Assembly (NCBI GenBank): GCA_031401675.1
Contig: JANNRR010000169.1
Location: 1 to 56,631, forward strand
Reading direction: 5' to 3'
Origin: JANNRR01 sp031401675
Lineage (GTDB): Bacteria; Pseudomonadota; Alphaproteobacteria; Rhodobacterales; Rhodobacteraceae
Length of the DNA stretch: 56,631 nt
This document shows, in pieces, positions 42,069-51,102 of this stretch; position 1 is the first letter of the stretch; each line of letters starts with the position of its first letter. The notes under the pieces are model-generated. The model saw only the letters and a program-made list of their open reading frames with translations, had not been told where the DNA came from and ran no database searches. A program made the translations under genes and the position numbers.

Positions 42069-43079
42069 ATGCCCTTGCTCCGCGCCGCCCTTTCCCGGCT
42101 TCTGACCACCGCCATCACGCTGTTCGGCGTGGCGGTGATCGTGTTTTTCGTGATCCGGGTGGTGCCGGGTAATCCGATCGCGATGATGCTGCCACCCGGC
42201 GCCACCGCAGCGGACATCGAACGGCTGCAGGCGCTGTACGGCTTTGACCGCTCGATCCCGGAACAGTTCCTGATCTGGGGCGCAGGCGTTCTGCGCGGCG
42301 ATTTCGGCGACAGCATATCGCTGCGCCAGCCGGTGCTGGGGCTGGTGCTGGGCCGATTGCCCGCGACGCTGGAGCTGTCGGTGATGGCGCTTCTGATCGC
42401 GGTGGTGCTGGGCGGCTTTCTGGCGCTGACCGGCACCCGGATGCGCGGCACCAGGGTCGAGGCGGCGATCGATGTCGGCAACGGCGTGGCGCTGTCGGTG
42501 CCGGATTTCCTGTGGGGGCTGGTTCTGATCCTGATGTTCGGGGTGCTGGTGCCGGTGTTCCACATCTCGGGCCGGGTGTCGCCCGATCTGGCGCTGCCGT
42601 TCGTCAGCGATTTCTATCTGGTCGAAAGCGTGCTGCGGCTGCGGTTCGATCTGATGGCCGATCTTCTGGCGCATATGGCCATGCCGGCAGTGGCGCTGGC
42701 GATCCCCTTGGCCGCGATCATCGCGCAACTGCTGAAGCAGTCGCTGAAGGAAACCATGCATCTGGATTATGTCACGCTGGCCCGCACCAAGGGCTATGGC
42801 GAAAACCACGTGATCCTGCGCGAGGCGTTGCGCAATGCCGTGTTGCCGACGCTGACGCTGGTGGGGGTGCAATTCACCTTTCTGATCGGCGGCACGGTGA
42901 TCATCGAACGGCTGTTTTCCTACGAAGGCTTGGGCAACATGGCGATTGATGCGGTGATCAACCGCGATCTGCCGCTGATTCAGGGCATCGTGATCCTGTT
43001 CGCTCTGATCTTTACCCTGGTCAATCTGGCTGTCGATCTGATGTATGCGGCGCTGAACCCGCGGCTGCGGCATGGCTGA
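42069..43079 (+). CDS. DppB-type ABC transporter permease
   Basis: 336 residues from ATG 42069 with about six membrane segments. The opening MPLLRAALSRLLTTAITLFG and VIRVVPGNPIAMML match the DppB/OppB permeases, and the EAA region YVTLARTKGYGENHVILREA contacts the ATPases. It overlaps the next gene by eight bases. It forms the inner-membrane pore with the DppC-like subunit. Confidence 0.85.
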   Translation: MPLLRAALSRLLTTAITLFGVAVIVFFVIRVVPGNPIAMMLPPGATAADIERLQALYGFDRSIPEQFLIWGAGVLRGDFGDSISLRQPVLGLVLGRLPATLELSVMALLIAVVLGGFLALTGTRMRGTRVEAAIDVGNGVALSVPDFLWGLVLILMFGVLVPVFHISGRVSPDLALPFVSDFYLVESVLRLRFDLMADLLAHMAMPAVALAIPLAAIIAQLLKQSLKETMHLDYVTLARTKGYGENHVILREALRNAVLPTLTLVGVQFTFLIGGTVIIERLFSYEGLGNMAIDAVINRDLPLIQGIVILFALIFTLVNLAVDLMYAALNPRLRHG

Positions 43080-43914
43080 CCGGCAGGGACCGCGCGCGGG
43101 ATTGCGGCTGTGGCTGGCGGGCGGCTGGCTGGCCGCGCTGGTGCTGGCGGCGGTGTTGGCACCGTGGATCAGCCCGCAGGACCCCCTGGCACAGGATCTT
43201 TTCGCCGCCCGCCTGCCGCCGTTCTGGGCCGATGGCGCGGCACCTGGGTTCTGGCTGGGGTCGGATTCGCTGGGGCGCGATGTGCTGAGCCGGATGCTGC
43301 ACGGGGCACGGGTCGCGCTGGCGGTGGCGCTGGTTGCAGGGACCGCCACGGCGCTGATCGGGGCGTCGCTGGGGCTGATTTCCGGCTATTACCGGGGCTG
43401 GCCCGACCGGATCATTTCGCGGCTGGTCGATATCTGGATGGCGTTTCCGCCGGTTCTGTTCGCAATTCTGCTGATTGCGGTGCTGGGCCCCGGCCTGTGG
43501 TCGATCATCATCGCCATCGTGGTGATCGACTGGACCCGGTTTGCCCGGGTGATCCGGGCCGAGGCGATGGCGCAGGGGGCGATGGACTATGTGGCATCGG
43601 CGCAGGTAGCGGGGCGCGGGCGGTTCGGCATCATGCTGGCCGAGATCCTGCCGAATGTGCTGCCGACCATCGTCGTGCTGTTGACACTGGAAATGGGGAT
43701 CGCGGTGATTGTCGAGGCGATCCTGTCGTTCGTCAACCTGTCGATCTCGACCGACGATCCGACCTGGGGCGGCATGATTGCCGAGGGGCGGACATCGATC
43801 CATCAGGCCTGGTGGGTGCTGGTATTTCCGCTGGTGGCCCTGTTCCTGACGGTGCTCAGTTTCAGCCAGCTGGGCGAGGGGCTGAAGGACCGCTTTGACC
43901 CGGTGCTGCGATGA
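43072..43914 (+). CDS. DppC-type ABC transporter permease
   Basis: 280 residues from ATG 43072. APWISPQDPLAQDLFAARLP and WLGSDSLGRDVLSRMLHGAR are the standard DppC signatures; the EAA loop is MDYVASAQVAGRGRFGIMLA. It has about six membrane segments and partners with the DppB-like protein. It overlaps the following ATPase gene at ATGA (43911-43914). Confidence 0.87.
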   Translation: MADRQGPRAGLRLWLAGGWLAALVLAAVLAPWISPQDPLAQDLFAARLPPFWADGAAPGFWLGSDSLGRDVLSRMLHGARVALAVALVAGTATALIGASLGLISGYYRGWPDRIISRLVDIWMAFPPVLFAILLIAVLGPGLWSIIIAIVVIDWTRFARVIRAEAMAQGAMDYVASAQVAGRGRFGIMLAEILPNVLPTIVVLLTLEMGIAVIVEAILSFVNLSISTDDPTWGGMIAEGRTSIHQAWWVLVFPLVALFLTVLSFSQLGEGLKDRFDPVLR

Positions 43915-44792
43915 GTTTCCTGCGCATACGCAATCTGTCGGTGCGGCTGAAGGATGGCGGGCGGCTGCTGCGCTCGGTCAATCTGGACGTGCAGCCTGGC
44001 GAAGTGCGCGGGCTGGTAGGCGAAAGCGGCGCGGGCAAGAGCATGATCGGCAAGGCGATCCTCGGCATCCTGCCACGCGCCGTCGAGATTGTCGAAGGCG
44101 AGATCTGGCTGGACGGGGTGGATCTGCAGACCCTGTCCCCGGCAGAGCGGCGGCGGAAGATCGGTGCTACTGCGGCGCTGATCCCGCAGGACCCGCTGAC
44201 GGCGCTGAACCCGGCGCGGCGGATCGGGCCGCAGATCACCGACCGGCTGGTCGATATTCTGGGATGGGCGCGCGACCGGGCGGACGCGCGGGCGCTGGAA
44301 TTGCTGGGCGAGGTGCAGATACCCGACCCGACCCGGGTGCTGCGGCTGTATCCGCACGAGTTGTCGGGGGGGATGCGGCAGCGGGTGCTGATCGCCTCGG
44401 CGTTTGCCGCCGAGCCGAAACTGATCGTGGCGGACGAGCCGACGACGGCGCTGGACGTGACGGTGCAAAAGCAGATCCTGCGGCTGATCGCGGGAATGCA
44501 GGCCCGCCACGGCACTGCGCTGTTGTTCGTGACGCATGATCTGGGCGTGGTGTCCAAGGTCTGCCAAAGCCTGTCGGTGCTGTATGCCGGCCTGGTGGTC
44601 GAGGATACCGCGATTCGGGCGTTCTACCGCGCGCCAGCGCATGCCTATTCGGCAGCGCTGCTGGCGGCGACACCGAAATATACCGACCCCGACGCCTCGC
44701 TGATCCCGGTGCCAGAGGCGGTGTTGGCAGCGGTGCAGGCCGAAGTGGCGGTGGCAGACCGGGTCTGGTCTGATCGGGGGCAGCATGGCTGA
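43911..44792 (+). CDS. DppD-type ABC transporter ATP-binding protein
   Basis: 293 residues. Walker A GESGAGKSMIGKAIL, Q-loop LIPQDPLTALNP, signature LSGGMRQRVLIASAF, Walker B LIVADEPTTALDVTVQKQ and H-loop FVTHDLGVV are all intact. One of the paired ATPases of the peptide-type importer; the gene overlaps the next by eight bases. It is somewhat short at the C-terminus compared with typical DppD of about 325 residues, with little room for the iron-sulphur or oligopeptide C-terminal motif. Confidence 0.87.
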   Translation: MSFLRIRNLSVRLKDGGRLLRSVNLDVQPGEVRGLVGESGAGKSMIGKAILGILPRAVEIVEGEIWLDGVDLQTLSPAERRRKIGATAALIPQDPLTALNPARRIGPQITDRLVDILGWARDRADARALELLGEVQIPDPTRVLRLYPHELSGGMRQRVLIASAFAAEPKLIVADEPTTALDVTVQKQILRLIAGMQARHGTALLFVTHDLGVVSKVCQSLSVLYAGLVVEDTAIRAFYRAPAHAYSAALLAATPKYTDPDASLIPVPEAVLAAVQAEVAVADRVWSDRGQHG

Positions 44793-45588
44793 ACCGCTGA
44801 TCCGGGTCACCGACCTGCGGCTGTCGCTGGCCGACATGACCCGCAAACCGCTTTTCGGGGTGGCCCCGAGGCTGGAGATCCTGAAGGGGATCAGCTTCGA
44901 TCTGCCGCGCGGCGGTGTCTTGGGCATCGTCGGCGGCTCCGGCTCCGGCAAATCGACGCTGGGCCGGGCGCTGGTACGGCTGTTGCACCCGTCGGCCGGT
45001 CAGGTGCTGTTCGACGGACAGGATATCACGCACCTGACCGAGGCGGCGCTGCGCCCGATGCGGCGGCGGTTCCAGATGATCTTTCAGGACCCGATGTCGT
45101 CGCTGAACCCGCGCCGCCGGGTCGGCGGCATCATCGCAGCCCCGCTGCGCCTGCACCGGTTTGACCGGGTAACGGAACGGGTGGCCGAGGCGCTCGATCA
45201 GGTCGGCCTGCCGCGCGGCTTTGCGGCGCGCTATCCGCATGAATTGTCCGGCGGCCAGCGGCAGCGGGTCGGGATCGCCCGGGCGATCGCCATGCAGCCA
45301 GAATTCATTCTGGCGGACGAGATCGTGTCGGGGCTGGATGTCAGTTCGCAGGCGCAGGTGCTGGTGCTGCTGGAACGGCTGGTCCGCGATCTGGGGCTGA
45401 CACTGGCCTTCATCAGCCACGATCTGTCGGTAGTAAGGCGACTGTGCGGGCAGGTGCTGGTGCTGGATCAGGGCCGGATCGTGGAACATGCCGCCACGGC
45501 GCAATTGTTCGCGGAACCAAAGGCCGCGACGACGCGCGCGTTGCTGGCGGCGATCCCCCTGCCCGATCCAGATCAGCCCTGGGACTGA
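44785..45588 (+). CDS. DppF-type ABC transporter ATP-binding protein
   Basis: 267 residues. Walker A VGGSGSGKSTLGRALV, signature LSGGQRQRVGIARAIAM, Walker B FILADEIVSGLDVSSQAQV, H-loop FISHDLSVV. Walker B ends ADEIVSGLD where most relatives have DEPTSALD; the catalytic Glu is kept. It is shorter than the usual 300-330 residues, ending soon after the ATPase core. Together with the DppD-like subunit it powers the importer. Confidence 0.85.
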   Translation: MAEPLIRVTDLRLSLADMTRKPLFGVAPRLEILKGISFDLPRGGVLGIVGGSGSGKSTLGRALVRLLHPSAGQVLFDGQDITHLTEAALRPMRRRFQMIFQDPMSSLNPRRRVGGIIAAPLRLHRFDRVTERVAEALDQVGLPRGFAARYPHELSGGQRQRVGIARAIAMQPEFILADEIVSGLDVSSQAQVLVLLERLVRDLGLTLAFISHDLSVVRRLCGQVLVLDQGRIVEHAATAQLFAEPKAATTRALLAAIPLPDPDQPWD

Positions 45589-45736
45589 ACGCCCCGGAGG
45601 TGCCGGACCGAGCTGCGAAAGGCAGATTGGCGAATATGGCGTTTCTTCGGGGTGCGGGCTAGGGTGCGGCGGACAACGCGGGCTGCCACGGGGATGCAGT
45701 CGGGCACTAGCGCGGGCGAAAAGGAGGAGCAGCGGA

Positions 45737-46963
45737 TTGACGAGTTTTGCGGGCCTGCCGACCAGCCCTTTGCGATCAGCCTATGATGTTATCATCATCG
45801 GCGGCGCGATGTTGGGGTCGTCGACCGCGTGGTTCCTGAGCGACAATCCGGATTTCAATGGCAGCGTGCTGGTGCTGGAGCGCGATCCGACCTATCGGAA
45901 CGCCGCCACGTCGCACAGCAACTCGTGCATCCGTCAGCAGTTTTCCAGCGAATTGAACGTGCGGATTTCCCAGTTCGGGGCCGAGTTCATCCAGAATCTG
46001 CGGCGCTACATGGGGGGCGACGAGCGGGTGCCCGATCTGCGGATTCAGAGCTATGGCTACATGTATCTGGCCGACACAACGGCCTTTGCCGTGGTGCTGC
46101 GGGCCAGCCAGCGGGTACAGGTTGCCGCAGGGGCAGGAACGCAGTTGCTGACGGCCGCCGAGATCAAGGCAGCCTATCCGTTCTACGCTGTCGACGACAT
46201 TCTGCTGGGGTCGCACAACCGCATCGACGAGGGCTATTTCGACGGCACCACGGTCTTTGACTGCTGGCGGAGACAGGCGCGGCAGCGCGGGGTCGAGTAT
46301 GTGGCCGCCGAGGCTGTGGCGATGACCCGGAATGCCGGCGGCAGCCGGGTGCAAAGTGTCACGTTGGCCTCGGGCGCGGTGATTGAATGCGGTCAGGTGG
46401 TCAATGCCTCGGGGACGCGCGGGGCAGTGACAGCGCGGATGGCCGGGATCGGGATCCCGGTCGAGCCGCGCAAGCGCCATACATGGGTGTTTGCCGCCGA
46501 AAAGCCGCTGGACCGCGAACTGCCTCTGACCATCGATCCATCGGGGGTGCATTTCCGCCAGGACGGCAAGACCACCTATATGGCGGGCGGGCATGCCGAT
46601 TTCGATCCGGCTGCCGACCCCGAGGATTTCGGGATGGACCATGCGCTGTGGGAACAGCATGTCTGGCCCGCCATCGCCGCCCGAATTCCGCAGTTCGAGG
46701 CGATCAAGGTGTTGCGCGAATGGGTCGGGCACTATGATTTCAACACGCTGGATCAGAACGCCATTGTCGGGCCGCACAGCCAGGTGGAAAACTTTCTGTT
46801 CCTGAACGGCTTTTCCGGGCACGGGCTGCAGCAATCCCCGGCGATGGGGCGCGGCACTGCGGAATGGTTGACCTATGGCGAATACCGGACGCTGGACCTG
46901 ACCCCGCTCGGGTTCGACAGGATCGCGCGCAATCAACCCTACATTGAAAAGGCCATCATATGA
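45737..46963 (+). CDS. DAO-type FAD-dependent oxidoreductase
   Basis: 408 residues from TTG 45737, nine bases after a strong GGAGG; no ATG is placed as well before the FAD motif. The FAD motif is YDVIIIGGAMLGSSTAWFLS. HSNSCIRQQFSSE and the C-terminal GFSGHGLQQSPAMGRGTAEW are typical of sarcosine/D-amino-acid-oxidase-like enzymes. It would oxidise a C-N bond of an amino or N-methyl compound. It lies 148 bases after the importer and overlaps the aldolase gene by four bases, so it is likely part of the same catabolic unit. Confidence 0.8.
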   Translation: MTSFAGLPTSPLRSAYDVIIIGGAMLGSSTAWFLSDNPDFNGSVLVLERDPTYRNAATSHSNSCIRQQFSSELNVRISQFGAEFIQNLRRYMGGDERVPDLRIQSYGYMYLADTTAFAVVLRASQRVQVAAGAGTQLLTAAEIKAAYPFYAVDDILLGSHNRIDEGYFDGTTVFDCWRRQARQRGVEYVAAEAVAMTRNAGGSRVQSVTLASGAVIECGQVVNASGTRGAVTARMAGIGIPVEPRKRHTWVFAAEKPLDRELPLTIDPSGVHFRQDGKTTYMAGGHADFDPAADPEDFGMDHALWEQHVWPAIAARIPQFEAIKVLREWVGHYDFNTLDQNAIVGPHSQVENFLFLNGFSGHGLQQSPAMGRGTAEWLTYGEYRTLDLTPLGFDRIARNQPYIEKAII

Positions 46964-47724
46964 AGGTGTCACCCAACCGATTCCTGAAAGCGATCCGCGA
47001 CGGCAAGCAGCAGATCGGGCTGTGGGTCGCGCTGGCCAACCCGGTTTCGGCCGAGGTCATTGCCGGGGCCGGATATGACTGGGTGGTGATCGACATGGAG
47101 CATTCGCCGAACGATCTGCGGTCGGTGATGGCGCAGTTGCAGGTATTTGCCGCCTGCGACACCACCGCGCTGGTCCGGCCGGACTGGAACGACGCGGTGC
47201 TGGTCAAGCGGCTGCTGGATGTCGGGGCCGAGGGGCTGGTGTTTCCTATGGTGCAGACGCCGGACGAGGCGGCGCGGGCGGTCGCCGCCACCCGCTATCC
47301 GCCGCGCGGCATCCGTGGGGTTGGCGGCACCACCCGCGCCACCCAGTACGGTCGGGTCAGCGACTATTTCACCCGGATCGAGCAGGAAATATGCGTGATT
47401 GCGCAGGTGGAAACCCGGGCGGCGCTGGCGCTTGCAGTTGACATCGGCGCGGTTGACGGGGTCGACGGCGTGTTCTTCGGCCCCGCCGACATTGCGGCGG
47501 ACCTGGGACTGCTGGGTCAGCCGATGCACCCTGCGGTGTGGGACGCGATCCGGCCGGCGGCGGGCAAGCTGATGGCGGCGGGCGTGCCGGTCGGGACGCT
47601 GGTGTTTGATCCGGTCTTTGCCCGCCAGCTTCTGGCCGAGGGTTTCAGCTTTGTCGCCTGCGGCACGGATGCATCGCTGTTGGCGCGGGCGGCGGATGCG
47701 TTGCTGAAGACCATGCGGGACTGA
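46960..47724 (+). CDS. HpcH/HpaI-type aldolase
   Basis: 254 residues from ATG 46960. The pattern NRFLKAIRDGKQQIGLWVAL, YDWVVIDMEHSPNDLRSV, VIAQVETRAAL and GVFFGPADIAADLG places it with 4-hydroxy-2-oxoheptanedioate aldolases and related class II pyruvate aldolases. The Glu in QVETRAAL and the Asp in GPADIA bind the metal. It would split a 4-hydroxy-2-oxo acid to pyruvate and an aldehyde. Its partner is the amine-type oxidase directly upstream. It converges on the LuxR-type gene. Confidence 0.82.
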   Translation: MKVSPNRFLKAIRDGKQQIGLWVALANPVSAEVIAGAGYDWVVIDMEHSPNDLRSVMAQLQVFAACDTTALVRPDWNDAVLVKRLLDVGAEGLVFPMVQTPDEAARAVAATRYPPRGIRGVGGTTRATQYGRVSDYFTRIEQEICVIAQVETRAALALAVDIGAVDGVDGVFFGPADIAADLGLLGQPMHPAVWDAIRPAAGKLMAAGVPVGTLVFDPVFARQLLAEGFSFVACGTDASLLARAADALLKTMRD

Positions 47725-47824
47725 GCGGGTTCGGCGAGGGTCGGGGCGCTCCTGAAGGCCCGAAGTGTGGTAACTCCGCTCTTCTCGATACGCCCCGAAT
47801 GGGCAACCTGATGCAAGCTCACAT

Positions 47825-48466
47825 CTAACGCCTGATTTCGGTGGCCAGGCGCCACGCATAGTAAAAGGCAATCGCTTCGGCGCGGCTGGTCACCGCCAGC
47901 TTTTCATAAAGGTTGGACAGGTGGAACTTGACGGTATTCGGCGAAATGCCGAACTCCGCCGCCAGACGGTTGTTGGTCGCACCCTTTGACAAAGCCTCCA
48001 GCAGGATGCGCTCGCGCTGGGTCAACTGCTGGATCGGGTCGTGCTGGAACTTTCGCACATCCATGTAGGGAAAGACCATCTGGCCCGCCGCCACCGACGC
48101 GCACACTTCCAGCAGCCGTTCTGGCGGGGCCGACCTTGCCGCAAACCCTGCCGCCCCGGCCGCCATCGCCAACTGCGGCAGGTTGCCGCCATCGTCATTG
48201 CCGTAGACCACGATCCGGGGCGCGCCGGCTTGATCGCGCAGCGACTCGATCAGCTTTTGTGCGCCCGAAGGCGGCAGGGTCCAGTCGAGCACGGCAACCG
48301 CAACCGGCACCCGCATCACTGTGCCCATGAAGCCGTCGGCGCTGGACGTGGTCGATATCAGCGAGAATCGCGGGTCGCGGCCGAATATTTCGGCCATGGC
48401 CGAAAGCACCAGCGGGTTGCCGTCGGCAAGGGCCAGGGTGATGACGTTTTGCGTGACGTTGTGCAC
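47825..48466 (-). CDS. LuxR/NarL-type regulator with a degenerate receiver domain
   Basis: 213 residues from GTG 48466, a start that gives normal family length; longer frames lack support. The N-terminal receiver fold starts NVITLALADGNPLVLSAMAE and keeps the phosphoacceptor-type Asp in AVLDWTLPPSG. One acidic-pocket Asp is Ala (ALADGN where DDH/DD is usual), and the conserved Lys is missing from GAAGFAARSAPPE. The HTH is LTQRERILLEALSKGATNNR followed by LAAEFGISPNTVKFHLSNLY. It is divergent from sgaA and likely controls it. Phosphorylation may not be how it is switched. Confidence 0.75.
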   Translation of the reverse strand: MHNVTQNVITLALADGNPLVLSAMAEIFGRDPRFSLISTTSSADGFMGTVMRVPVAVAVLDWTLPPSGAQKLIESLRDQAGAPRIVVYGNDDGGNLPQLAMAAGAAGFAARSAPPERLLEVCASVAAGQMVFPYMDVRKFQHDPIQQLTQRERILLEALSKGATNNRLAAEFGISPNTVKFHLSNLYEKLAVTSRAEAIAFYYAWRLATEIRR

Positions 48467-48481
48467 CTGACCCCACGCCTT

Positions 48482-48509
48482 TGCCAAACCTACCCACTTT
48501 GGTATAGTA
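48482..48509 (+). promoter_or_regulatory. Sigma70-type promoter for sgaA-mtkAB
   Basis: TTGCCA (48482-48487), a 16-base spacer and TATAGT (48504-48509) each match five of six consensus bases. Transcription would begin near 48516 and leave a 5' leader of about 160 bases before sgaA. The -10 box overlaps the left arm of the inverted repeat at 48508-48518. Confidence 0.5.
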
Positions 48510-48559
48510 AAAGAACAATGAGCGGGCAATACTACCCATATGGACAATGTTCTTTTACC
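48508..48559. promoter_or_regulatory. Spaced 11-bp inverted repeat between luxR-type gene and sgaA
   Basis: GTAAAAGAACA (48508-48518) and TGTTCTTTTAC (48549-48559) are perfect inverted repeats, 41 bases centre to centre (about four helical turns). They flank the start of the sgaA transcript. This layout fits two sites for the divergently encoded LuxR-type protein, acting across a loop or as repressor sites. They could also form a long RNA stem in the leader. Confidence 0.45.
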
Positions 48560-48678
48560 CAAACAGATACCCAAAAGCAGGAGGTTGGGAGGTTGCGGCG
48601 CAATGCGAACTCGCCTCTGATGACAGCGTCTTAAAGCAACGGGCGGACACAAGCCCGCCAGCGCATCAGGAGGATTGC

Positions 48679-49869
48679 ATGCCCGGCACCCGCAGCCTGT
48701 TCGTTCCCGGCCCGACCAACGTTCCCGAACGGGTGCGCCATGCCATCGACGTGCCGATGGAGGATCACCGCGCCCCCGACCTGCCAGCCTTTATCCTGCC
48801 GCTGTTCGCCGACCTGAAAAAGGTCATGAAGACCGAAACCGGCCAGCCGTTCCTGTTTACCGCGTCGGGCACCGCCGGTTGGGAAGCCGCCGTGACCAAC
48901 ACCCTGAAACCCGGCGACCGGGTTCTGTCGGCCCGGTTCGGCCAGTTCAGCCACCTGTGGATCGAGATGTGCCGCCGACTCGGGCTGGAGGTCGAGGTCA
49001 TGGACTGCGACTGGGGCACCGGCATGCCGGTTTCCGAAATCGGCGTGCGGCTGGCGGCTGACACCGGCCACACCATCAAGGCGGTGCTGGCCACCCACAA
49101 CGAAACCGCAACTGGCGTCACTTCGAACATCGCGGCCCTGCGCAAGGTGATCGATGCGGCAGGGCACCCTGCCCTGCTGATGGTCGACGGCGTATCTTCG
49201 ATCGGGTCGATCGATTTCCGGATGGATGACTGGGGCGTCGACATCGCGGTCTGTGGCAGCCAGAAGGGCTTCATGATGCCTGCGGGGCTGTGCATCATGG
49301 CGGCCAGCCAGAAGGCGATGCAGGCGGCGAAGTCAGCCGGAATGCACCGTGCCTATTTCGATTTCCACGTCATGGCGGCCAGCAACGCCACCGGCTATTT
49401 TCCTTATACCCCGCCGATGTCGATGCTGCGCGGCCTGCGCGCGGCGCTTGACATGCTGCTGGAGGAAGGGCTGGAAAACGTCTTTGCCCGGCATCATTTC
49501 CTGGCAGAAGGCGTGCGCCGCGCCGTTGCCGGCTGGGGCCTGAACCTGTGCGCGCGTGACCCCGGCCTGTATTCCGACACGGTGACGGCGATCATGGTGC
49601 CGGACGGCCACGACGCAGCCAAGGTGATCCGGCGTGCCTATGACCGCTATGGCCTGTCGCTTGGTGCCGGGCTGTCGGTGGTTGCCGGCAAGGTCTTCCG
49701 CATTGGCCATTTGGGCGATCTGAACGAGCTGATGCTGATGCAGGCAATTGCCGGGGCTGAAATGGCGATGCGTGACGTCGGAATCCCGGTCACTGCCGGG
49801 TCCGGCGTTGCGGCGGCCGGCGAATACTGGCGGCTGAACGGAACCAGGCTGGCACTGGCTGCCGAATAG
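48679..49869 (+). CDS. sgaA: Serine-glyoxylate aminotransferase
   Basis: 396 residues from ATG 48679 after AGGAGGA. LFVPGPTNVPERVRHAIDVP, FLFTASGTAGWEAAVTNTL, VHNET-like ATHNETATGVTSNI, VDGVSSIGSIDFRMDDW and the PLP Lys in CGSQKGFMMPAGL closely follow methylotroph SgaA. It converts serine plus glyoxylate to hydroxypyruvate plus glycine in the serine cycle of C1 assimilation. It is followed 39 bases later by mtkA. The divergent LuxR-type gene and the promoter/operator upstream suggest dedicated control. Confidence 0.88.
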   Translation: MPGTRSLFVPGPTNVPERVRHAIDVPMEDHRAPDLPAFILPLFADLKKVMKTETGQPFLFTASGTAGWEAAVTNTLKPGDRVLSARFGQFSHLWIEMCRRLGLEVEVMDCDWGTGMPVSEIGVRLAADTGHTIKAVLATHNETATGVTSNIAALRKVIDAAGHPALLMVDGVSSIGSIDFRMDDWGVDIAVCGSQKGFMMPAGLCIMAASQKAMQAAKSAGMHRAYFDFHVMAASNATGYFPYTPPMSMLRGLRAALDMLLEEGLENVFARHHFLAEGVRRAVAGWGLNLCARDPGLYSDTVTAIMVPDGHDAAKVIRRAYDRYGLSLGAGLSVVAGKVFRIGHLGDLNELMLMQAIAGAEMAMRDVGIPVTAGSGVAAAGEYWRLNGTRLALAAE

Positions 49870-49908
49870 CTTCCTGACCGCCGAACACATTTCCGAAAGG
49901 AGCCGACG

Positions 49909-51102
49909 TTGGACATTCACGAATATCAGGCCAAGGAGATTCTGGCCCGCTTCGGCGTCGGCATCCCGCTGGGAGCGCTGGCCTACAGCCCGGAACAGGC
50001 TGCCTATCGCGCCCGCGAAATGGGTGGCGAGCGTTGGGTCGTCAAGGCGCAGATTCATGCCGGTGGTCGCGGCAAGGCCGGCGGAATCCGCGTCTGCAAG
50101 ACCGATACCGAGATCACGGATGCGGCCAATTTCATGCTGGGCCGCCACCTTGTCACGCATCAGACCGGCAGCGAAGGCAAGGGCATCTATCGGATCTACG
50201 TCGAAGCCGCCGTTCCGATTGCCCGCGAGATCTACCTGGGTTTCGTGCTGGACCGGACCAGTCAGCGCATCATGATCGTCGCGTCAACCGAAGGCGGCAT
50301 GGAAATCGAGGAAATCGCCGCCAACCGGCCGGCATCGATCATTCGCGCCACGGTCGAGCCGGCAATCGGTCTGCCGGATTTCCAGGCGCGCGAGATTTCG
50401 TTCAAGCTGGGGCTGGAACCGGCGCTTACCCAGCAGATGGTGCGCACGTTGCAGGGCTGCTACCGCGCGTTCCGCGATCTTGACGCGACGATGGTGGAAA
50501 TAAACCCGTTGGTGGTCACCTCGGATCACCGCATCGTGGCGCTGGACGCCAAGATGACGTTCGACAGCAATGCCCTGTTCCGCCACCCGCAAATCGCCGA
50601 ACTGCGCGACAAATCCCAAGAGGACCCGCGCGAGGCCCGTGCGGCGGATCGGGGTCTGGCCTATGTCGGGCTGACCGGGAACATCGGCTGCATCGTGAAC
50701 GGTGCCGGGCTGGCGATGGCCACGATGGACACGATCAAGCTTGCCGGCGGCGAGCCCGCGAACTTTCTGGATATTGGCGGCGGGGCCACCCCGGAACGCT
50801 GCGCCAAGGCATTCAGGCTGGTGACGTCGGACGCGAACGTGCAAGCCATCCTTGTCAACATCTTCGCCGGGATCAACCGGTGCGACTGGGTGGCCGAGGG
50901 CGTGGTGGCGGCGCTGCGCGAGCATCACTTGAACATGCCGGTCGTGGTTCGGCTGGCCGGGACCAATGTCGAGGAAGGCCAGAAGATTCTGGCGATGAGC
51001 GGCCTGCCCCTGATCCGGGCGACCACGTTGCAGGAAGCGGCGGAACGCGTGGTGACGGCCTGGAAATCCGACCGGGCGCAATTGCAGGGGGCGGCGGAAT
51101 GA
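49909..51102 (+). CDS. mtkA: Malate-CoA ligase (malate thiokinase) beta subunit
   Basis: 397 residues from TTG 49909, preceded by GAAAGGAG. ATP-grasp N-terminal half (VVKAQIHAGGRGKAGGIRVC) and CoA-ligase C-terminal half (GNIGCIVNGAGLAMATMDTI, NIFAGINRCDWVAEGV). It resembles methylotroph MtkA more than SucC, for example in EYQAKEILARFGVGIPLGA and the IEEIAA stretch. With MtkB it makes malyl-CoA from malate, ATP and CoA. Being next to sgaA supports the serine-cycle reading over succinyl-CoA synthetase. Confidence 0.85.
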   Translation: MDIHEYQAKEILARFGVGIPLGALAYSPEQAAYRAREMGGERWVVKAQIHAGGRGKAGGIRVCKTDTEITDAANFMLGRHLVTHQTGSEGKGIYRIYVEAAVPIAREIYLGFVLDRTSQRIMIVASTEGGMEIEEIAANRPASIIRATVEPAIGLPDFQAREISFKLGLEPALTQQMVRTLQGCYRAFRDLDATMVEINPLVVTSDHRIVALDAKMTFDSNALFRHPQIAELRDKSQEDPREARAADRGLAYVGLTGNIGCIVNGAGLAMATMDTIKLAGGEPANFLDIGGGATPERCAKAFRLVTSDANVQAILVNIFAGINRCDWVAEGVVAALREHHLNMPVVVRLAGTNVEEGQKILAMSGLPLIRATTLQEAAERVVTAWKSDRAQLQGAAE

